Of a stretch of 64,000 bases of DNA, positions 57,001 to 64,000 are shown piece by piece. The notes beneath the pieces were generated by a model that worked only from the letters and a program-made list of their open reading frames with translations, was not told the DNA's origin and ran no database searches. Source of the stretch: Tricholomella constricta (Eukaryota; Basidiomycota; Agaricomycetes; Agaricales; Lyophyllaceae). The DNA lies in assembly GCA_013368375.1 (NCBI GenBank), contig JAACJP010000012.1, forward strand, positions 310,001 through 374,000, read 5' to 3'. The position numbers were made by a program, and so were the translations under genes. Each line of letters opens with the position of its first letter. Position 1 is the stretch's first letter.

Positions 57001-58791
57001 CCCGAGGCCTGATGTATTAGGAACGCTCGACATCCTTGAGAGACCATCTTCTTCGCGTCCACAAACCATCAGATCCAAGATACAGCCAAGGACTTCGCGC
57101 AAGATATACGCTTCTTTCCTTCGGTATCCAAGGCAAGCATACAAGCTAGAGGTGGCCTCGAGAATTGCAATACGTTCCCGTGCGCCAAGATGCAATAGCC
57201 ATGGTCCGTGAATCTGAGAAAGAGCTCCAGCGATGGATGATCTTGAAATTCCAGAAATGGTGCTGAGTCGCTCAAGTTGTGCCCAGGTGTTATCATCACG
57301 AGAAAGTGTCGGTGGAAGGTAGGGCTTTGGACCTGGTTGAAGCATTGTAGTAAATGCAAGAGGACCCCATCCTTTTGCGGACCAGACAGCAAAAAGCAAC
57401 GAGGAATGTCGAAGGATACAGCAGGTGTACAGATATGAGAGGAGCGAATGGTTTGGCTCACCATCGCCTGTCGGCGACTTATTATAAAGGGCAGTAGCTT
57501 GAATGAGTCTATCGCAGACCTCTGTCCACGGTTCCCTTGACCCTGTCGTCGAACTTTGCTGGTGCACAAAATGAGCTAAACCTCCAGTTATACCAAAGAA
57601 CCTGACGAACTAGACCATTACCAGCCGACCACGCTTCTATCACAGAAACTGTAGCTAATCCCTCTAGAGTGGCAGCGTGCCAGACAAAATCCTGGGAGGA
57701 TTTGAAAAGTTGCAGTGCTTCCAGATACCTGCCCTCAGTCGATGATCGACAATCCGAAAAGTTGTGCAAATGATAAGACATACCACACGAGTGCATCCTC
57801 AGGTCTTCCAGCGAGCAGGAACAAATCTCCGAGCACTTTGAAAAGTCGAGCATGCGACGAAGCGGCGCCTATAGTGCTCATACGTTTCCTCGCAGGTTGT
57901 GGATTCATGCTGGATTGCCGGAAACCAGGGCCCGAGGAGGTTCGCTTCATTGGGGCTGCAGATAATGTGAAGCTGGCCCTACTCATATCAGGTTGACTGT
58001 TATGCGATGGAAGTGGTGGAAGTGAATCTCTTTTTGAACCATTTAAGGGTTCTGGAATTTCCGATAGCGGTGGGATTGTGGGTAAGAGCGTCGAGTTCAG
58101 GTATTCGTTACCCAAAGGGCTTTCCAGAGCTTGAACCTATCTCAAAAACATAAATCTGAATCCAGGGCTGAAAACAAAGCATGCATACCACGACTCCAAA
58201 TTCACCGAGAATTTGAGAACAAAGGTCTGCCAACAGAGTTCCGATATAGAGTTTCTTGTTACCCATCATACTTGGGAGAACAACCAGACCTGGGAGATCG
58301 TCTCCAAGGCTTAGATTGGTATCATCGCTTTCTTCGAATACAAAGCAGTTCTTAGCCAAGGGGTATATTGCGTCAGAGGGGAAAATGTCGATCAAGGAGG
58401 AATTGAACTGAGCATAGACGGAGGACAAGGAATCGGTCTTCGAGCATGCAGCAACACCAATCACAGCCAAAGGAAAGTGCGAGGGGCGAAGGAGGGAAAG
58501 AGGAAGGTGAGAGCGGGGTGGAGGGTGAGTTGGAAAGCTGAGGTGAAGATATCCGGTGGACAGGGGGCTAGGCATAAACCGAGCTGAACGAGATCAGCGC
58601 CTGGAGACCGTAACACGGCGGCCTTACTCACCTCGTTCATCCTTGTGGTCCGCAGGAATATCGCCCAATCTCACAGAGTCGAAACTGCGAATTTCCGCTG
58701 CGTATTTCTCAAATGAGGACTGGGGGATTGTGCCGACTGGGATGAGCAATATTCGGACATGTGCCAAGGATGCGAAGGCATGCGTGTCCAT
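54014..58791 (-). CDS. TRS120: TRAPP II subunit Trs120
   Basis: This is a multi-exon minus-strand gene. Start MDTHAFASLAHVRILLIPVG at 58791; the first intron joins DIPADHKDER to ARFMPSPLSTGYLHLSFPTHPPP, both typical Trs120/TRAPPC9 blocks. An internal region carries KVLGDLFLLAGRPEDALVWY and NEALQLFKSSQDFVWHAATLEGLA, a TPR-like segment with the conserved WHAA(T/A)LEG motif. It ends with EPSEHVVYEGILSELAIGRLESGESRQLDTAICFLAYGRFEISAEV. The complex activates Rab GTPases Ypt31/32 at the trans-Golgi. Exon borders in the C-terminal half (54014-57000) were read from scattered frames and are approximate. The 5' end diverges from DPM2. Confidence 0.9.
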
Positions 58792-58996
58792 CCCTACCAC
58801 ACACCGCCGCGTGTGATGTTCGTGTGAAGGTCCTACGGCGAAGACTTGGGTTGGTATTCCAATGTAGACAGCGTTTTAGTCGAGGAGATGAATGATAAAT
58901 TAGGAATGAGAGCAACTTGTTATGATGCCGGTGTCAATAGTGAACGTTAAACAGCCACGTCTCTTACCACCACCACGTCCGACATTCGCCTCGACA

Positions 58997-59369
58997 ATGG
59001 TATTTCTCGCAGTCACCAACCTGCTATAGATCCTTTCTAAGAAAATAACAGGGTGCAAGCGATAAGGCCTTGGGCGGGACCATGCTGCTGGCAGCCGCTG
59101 TCGTCTTTACTTACTACACCACATGGGCACTTCTTCTGGTACGCGATTATTCATCGCACGCATTCCTACTTTACTGAGTCCTCGATGGACAGCCATTCTT
59201 TGATTCTTCGAGCCAAATCCATAATTTCTTTCCACCGCGAGAATGGGCGGTGAGGCTCCCTGCCTTCATTCTGGTACTCGGCTTGTCAGCAATCGGGGCT
59301 TTCGTTGGCTCAACAATCGTGAAGGAGAATCGCAAAAAGGCACAGAAGGAGAGATTGCGAACAGCCTAA
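58997..59369 (+). CDS. DPM2: Dolichol-phosphate mannosyltransferase subunit 2
   Basis: The three exons are 58997-58999 (only the ATG codon), 59052-59138 and 59193-59369, with GT...AG borders, giving 88 residues. The product begins MGASDKALGGTMLLAAAV and continues with VFTYYTTWALLLPFFDSSSQIHNFFPPREWAVRLP, then a second hydrophobic helix and a Lys-rich tail (KENRKKAQKERLRTA). These are the two membrane helices and the FTYYTTW...LLPF motif of DPM2, the small ER subunit that stabilises the Dpm1/Dpm3 complex making dolichol-phosphate mannose. The gene is too short and too split to appear as one long frame. Confidence 0.9.
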
Positions 59370-59453
59370 GGGCAATTTTGACCCCAGTTCAAGGGACGAA
59401 GATTGCAGTTGCTCGTATTGTTATCCCTATTGCTATCCTAATTGATTCCATTA

Positions 59454-62400
59454 TCAAGTCGTTGTTCGCATATCCCTTCGATGTCGCTCCGGTGTTCGCC
59501 TATCTTGGGCGATCTTTGCCTCTAAAACCCTCAGTTTTTCTGCTGCCTCAAGGTCTTTGGACGCCTGGTTTACCAAGGTCTCAAAGGTCGTCTCGGGTGG
59601 TGGTTCTGACATATATCGTAACGCACGGGTCAACTGGACAATGGCGATGAACAATTGCACTTTTTCAGCTTTAAGGACCAGGACTTGCCTTTTGGTCGAT
59701 TGTTTCCCCTGGACCAAGGCTTCGCAACCGATTTAACGTTGTAATGTGAGTCGAAGTATGAAGTGCAATTGGGCTGTGCAGTGTTCGCATGAAAACAAAA
59801 AGGTCTGCCACGGATGACAAGACCAAAGTTCCGAGGGTCTACGCCAAAATAAGTCGATTACACTCGTAGCACAAGGCAACTCGCTTACTAGGTACTGGGC
59901 TCCTCTAGTGTCAACTTCGAATTGATGGATGAGAGCCTCGAAGGGCGGCCACAATTCATTCCAGACACTGGAAGTCTGGGAGTCCCTCTCAATGTTGCTA
60001 CTTCCTGACACCTTGTACGCCAGGAGGATCCACAGTTTTATCGCAATGTACGCATGGTTTATGTCGATAATTGAATAGTCTGGTGGATTGGTGCCTTGAG
60101 CATACACCCGCAGTGCACCGTGGTGCGCGTAGGAGAAGCCAGGCAGTTGGGCGAAGAGGGCGGTGTACCAGTTTTCCTTCGTTTCCAACAAGGCGGCGAC
60201 TGCTAAGATACTCCAGGAACGGACTTTGAGGTTGGTGTGCGCAGTTCTCTGATTCTCGGGAGGTAAGATCGACTGAAACAAAATTAGCGAGGGTCCCACA
60301 CAAACCTCTGCACCATGGTCTGACAACTTGATCATGATGGTTGGGTCTTGTCCTGAAACTTGCAGAAGCATCCGCGCGACAGCCAAAGATGCGGCGAAAT
60401 CATTGTCGACGTCCTGCCAAAGATGAGCTTGCAAAAAGTGGATACCGGAATCTACCAATCCAAGTAACGACGGAAGATGCCTGATTACAGGTGGAAGCGA
60501 CCCAGAAATTTCAGTGGTGGTGATGACCTGAAAGATGTCTCCAGTTACCAAACGTAACACGCGGATAATTGGATGTTTGCGACGTACTTCAAGAAGAGAT
60601 TTCACCGTGGGCGGTGGCACTCGCGCTTTTAATCGTAATCCATCTCCGAGCACCTCAAACATTAGAAGGAGGATACTATTCGTAACAGGTATAGGCTCGT
60701 TGGCTTGAGCCTTCCGGTGCAGCGCATTCGTGACTTGAAGGAGACGAGCTAGGCTGTCTGCGTTTACGTTCAGTCTATTCAAGAGCACCCGCATCACTGT
60801 ATCAATGTAGGAAAGGAGGTCCTTCATGATCAAGGCCATCAATAAAACAAAAGAGTGAATTGAGCAAAACGAGTGTACTAACCCGACTACGAGATTTGTT
60901 GTGATGAATAAGGGTCGCGCAGATAATCAGAAGGGGATCAGGATTTATTCCCCCTGGAGGCCATTCGGAAGTTCGTCGAGCCAAATGTGTTAGTTGTTGG
61001 CCAACAACTAAAGGTTGGGCTCAGTATATAGATAATATCGATACTTTCGACTCACATTGCATCAGTTCTGTACTATAGCCATCATAGAAGACGATTTCGA
61101 CGTAGGCTTGCATGTTGTTCAAGATGTTTTGAAAAGTAGTCCGGTCTGCGTCGATAGTGCGACCGAAAAGATCACGTAGCAACTGTTCACGCAAAGTCTG
61201 CGCTGAAGTGGCGTTGTTTTTTGCATTGGCGTCCGTCACTTGTTTGAGAACCACAAAAAACTCTCGGTCAAGCAGGCGCTAAGCAAAGGTGAGTTGAATA
61301 TACACTGCACATAGCACATATTTTCCCACTTTGAGCAGGCTGATAAACAAGCCATTCTGAGCATATCTGTGAGCAGATCAGCCAATGCAGCACTCTGGTC
61401 ATGCAAACTATCGCGCACTTAGTGAGTGTTGTGTCAAGGAACGTCTTGGCCTGGGCGGCCAGTGCATCCTGACCACGCTGGTGCTGCGATGCCACTAATG
61501 TTGCGACGGACTCGATGGCCGTGCTAGAAAGAATCAAAATTTCAGGACCGACAGCGGCAACAATCAGAACTTACTAAATGATAGAACCCATGAACGTGTG
61601 CCATCTTTTCACGAACGCCTGCGTAACCGATAACGCGAGTTGGCGTAAGTCATAACTAATATCTTTTGTCAGACAGCCCAGTGCCCGCACAACCGCGCGT
61701 CGTAAAGTTTGCTGGAGATGTTTGAGTGCCCTGCTCTCAAAGTCGTGCTTGTATATGATGACACATAGGGTCTCCAACATGTTTTTGAAAGTTAAAATGG
61801 GCAGAGACGTTAAATCCTTGACTGTGCAAAACATGGCCAAGAATACGTCGACGAAGATAGAACCAACGAGAGTGGATACTGGCCTATTATCTAGCCCATT
61901 AGCGCCAGCCATGGTCGAGGGTGCTATATCCACAGCATGGGAGGCGTCCATGACCGATAAGAACTGGTTAACACATGGAAGCGCGATGACAGGGATTTCG
62001 GGCGCGTCCCCGAACTGAACATGAAAAGATTGTCCATTCTGCGAAGGAACGACTGAAATGTCGCGGAAGCCGATGACCTGAACAATATGGTGTTTGATCT
62101 TCAAAAGTATGAAGCTGTCGATCGCAATACCGTCTGCGATCATCTGTAGACTCAACAAAATGAGTGATACCTGCAGCCATTGATAAAATCAAAAAGTTAT
62201 AGAAAGTGAAGGACAGGGGGTGACTAACTCGTAAACTTGCCAAGTCCGGATCGCTGGGGTCTGATGGAAGACAATACAGTGTCTGCCCGCCTTCGTCAGG
62301 AATGAAGGTCGCACACATAGATGATACGACGTACCAAACGAGCAGCCGCTGGCTCATCGTCATCAAAATCGTCCTCCAGCAGTGCCTCAACGACGGCATT

Positions 62401-64000
62401 CCATGAAAGAACTACGGATTGATCCTCAGCATCGATGGTTGTGTAAAGCGAGCAAATTTTTCACCTCTCCAGCGTGGGAAATGGGGGTGGAGTTGTATAA
62501 GGAACAAGACGAGCCTTATACGATCCGTGATAGGAGCCTTAGATAGCGACTCATTCCAGCAAGCCGAGATAGCTTTGAAATGAGCTGGAAGAAGACTCGC
62601 AGAGAAAGCATCGACAGCAAGACGTATCTCCTCCTTTACAAAGTCCGTTCCATTAGCGCAATTGGTATTAACGAACACGAGGAACTCACCCGTTCATCTG
62701 ACCACAGCGAGGTGAAGAAGTAGTGAAAAATGTCAATTACACTTGATTGCCATTGCCGATCCTCTACGCTGAATGAGGGACTGATGACGTCCAATATAAC
62801 TCGAAACAAGCGAGTCACCGCATGAAACCTGGAAAGGTTTGAGTGATGAGAAATATTTTTGATTGATTGAAACGTGCCGCCGTTCCCATCGACTGGTCGG
62901 GAGGAACCAAGTCTCCAAAACATCTCGGAAAGGCTCTGAATCAACGACCAAAATCCTCAAAAGGAAATGAGCCCGTAGATTCGATATCTCGGGGTTTTGT
63001 ATGTCGTAAATTTGCCAGGCACTGATACGTAGATAAGCATATTATTTGCACACCTGTTGCATACGCACCAATTCGCGAGGACTTTTCCATTGCGTAAGAT
63101 GAAATTATCGACCTCGTATGGCTCTAAATAAGGTGAATCGGTTAGGAAAAGATACAGAAATTGTGCCACGAGACAGGTTATGTCGTCCAGGTTCATAGTC
63201 ATATATTGCTCTATAGCTTCCATGAGTCGAGGATCGATGATCACAGGGTCCACAACGACTGAGCCGCGGACATTAATTTTTCTCCTGCAACTCTGATGAG
63301 CCCTGAGGAAAAACATTACTTGTGAGGGTTATACCGAGATGGAAGGCTGCTGATATCCTCCTCCTTGATCACGTTAAATTCGGTCATCTTTCCCTTATCA
63401 CAGCCATAGAGTAGCAAACACGTTGCTAGAGATACCCGTATGAACGAAACGCTATGAATGACTGAGTGAAGGGATATACAAGAGCGTTAATTGCAGGCTT
63501 GCCTATCATCGGCCGAGCCTCCGCTTCTCAAGAGACCACTGATCTGAGAGCTGTGTCTCGCATGAAGGTCGGAAAGTAAGGCCTGTATCTCCTGACGGCC
63601 CTTGGATGCAAGCCATGTCGAGGACATAATTGCTTTCGACAGCAGGAGAGAGTCAGACAGAGAGCAATCATATTCCGCACCTAAAGTGGAGAATGCCTTG
63701 AAGGTCGTGAGCGGTATCTCGATACCAGAACGGGCGAACAGGCAAAGCCATTGCAAGCTGCGCGTTAGCCCCTCCTTGCTCTCGGTTGCGACTCGTGTGA
63801 CCACACGCCATGGTTCAATCGACAGATTCACCGCCGCCAAGTCAGCATGGTCGACTCCCGTTGAATAGTGAGTGACGCCCTCAGTCTCGCGGGGAAATAA
63901 CCTGAATAGGGAAGGAATAGACTGAAAGATACAGTCAGATGCCGAGTAAGTAAAGAATGGAAGAAACCTCTCAAACTTCTTCATACAGGCCGTGAACTGT
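59454..64000 (-). CDS. Large helical-repeat protein, 3' part only (runs off the right edge)
   Basis: This minus-strand gene is assembled from many exons between 63984 and 59454, with its 5' end beyond position 64000. The sequence is almost wholly alpha-helical (HEAT/ARM-like periodicity) with no enzyme motif. Runs such as LVAQFLYLFLTDSPYLEPYEVDNFILRNGK, ARRTSEWPPGGINPDPLLIICATL and SPIALHTSTHITTLNRL look conserved, but I cannot name the family with confidence. Very large scaffolds such as nucleoporins of the Nup188/Nup192 class or UNC80/Dopey-like proteins are possibilities only. Near 59690 the frame changes, and the final part (VQLFIAIVQLTRALRYMSEPPPE...) needs an intron whose borders are unclear. 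The last stop is at 59454. It converges with DPM2. Confidence 0.6.

Noticed and set aside
1..64000. CRISPR arrays, rRNA, secondary-metabolite core genes, mating-type genes, viral genes
   Set aside because: I looked for their repeats and signature motifs on both strands and saw none.

Overview
The window is nuclear DNA from a filamentous basidiomycete, most probably an agaricomycete. Genes are compact and densely interrupted by introns of roughly 45-75 nt with GT...AG borders (a few GC...AG). Intergenic spacers are mostly 70-600 bp, both strands are coding, and the proteins are typical fungal housekeeping families. Exon structures were assembled by hand from reading frames, splice borders and known family motifs. 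For the shorter genes I checked that the spliced length is a multiple of three.

Layout, left to right: a C2H2 zinc-finger factor (-), a PMP3-family membrane protein (+), a secreted PNGase A-like amidase (+), a short hAT-type MITE, trifunctional C1-tetrahydrofolate synthase (-), mitochondrial GrpE (+), mitochondrial Phe-tRNA synthetase (-), a type II membrane protein of unknown function (-), a Nur1/Mug154-like nuclear rim protein (+), a CCCH-finger coiled-coil protein (+), an intron-containing tRNA-Ile(UAU), and TOM40 (-). A 6.1 kb tyrosine-recombinase retrotransposon (20945-27043) follows. To its right lie a KRE2/MNT1-type mannosyltransferase (+), PI 4-kinase PIK1 (-), OST3/OST6 (+), SEC16 (-), a Pumilio protein (-), kinesin-1 (-), ELF1 (-), kinesin-5 (+), VPS55 (+), TRS120 (-), DPM2 (+) and the 3' part of a large unassigned helical-repeat protein (-) that runs off the right edge.

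The standout element is the retrotransposon. It has the A1-ORFs-B1-A2-B2 split direct repeats of the Ngaro group, with A1/A2 (194 bp) and B1/B2 (142 bp) apparently identical. It carries an intact gag (after removal of one putative 53-nt intron), reverse transcriptase/RNase H and a tyrosine recombinase with a full R-K-H-R-W-Y set. It sits in the roughly 220 bp spacer that would otherwise be the shared promoter of TOM40 and the KRE2-like gene.

Functionally, the right half is rich in secretory-pathway genes: ER glycosylation (OST3, DPM2), ER exit (SEC16), Golgi (KRE2-like, PIK1, TRS120) and endosome (VPS55), together with two kinesins. The left half holds several mitochondrial genes (GrpE, Phe-RS, TOM40). 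No CRISPR, rRNA, secondary-metabolite cluster or viral gene was seen.
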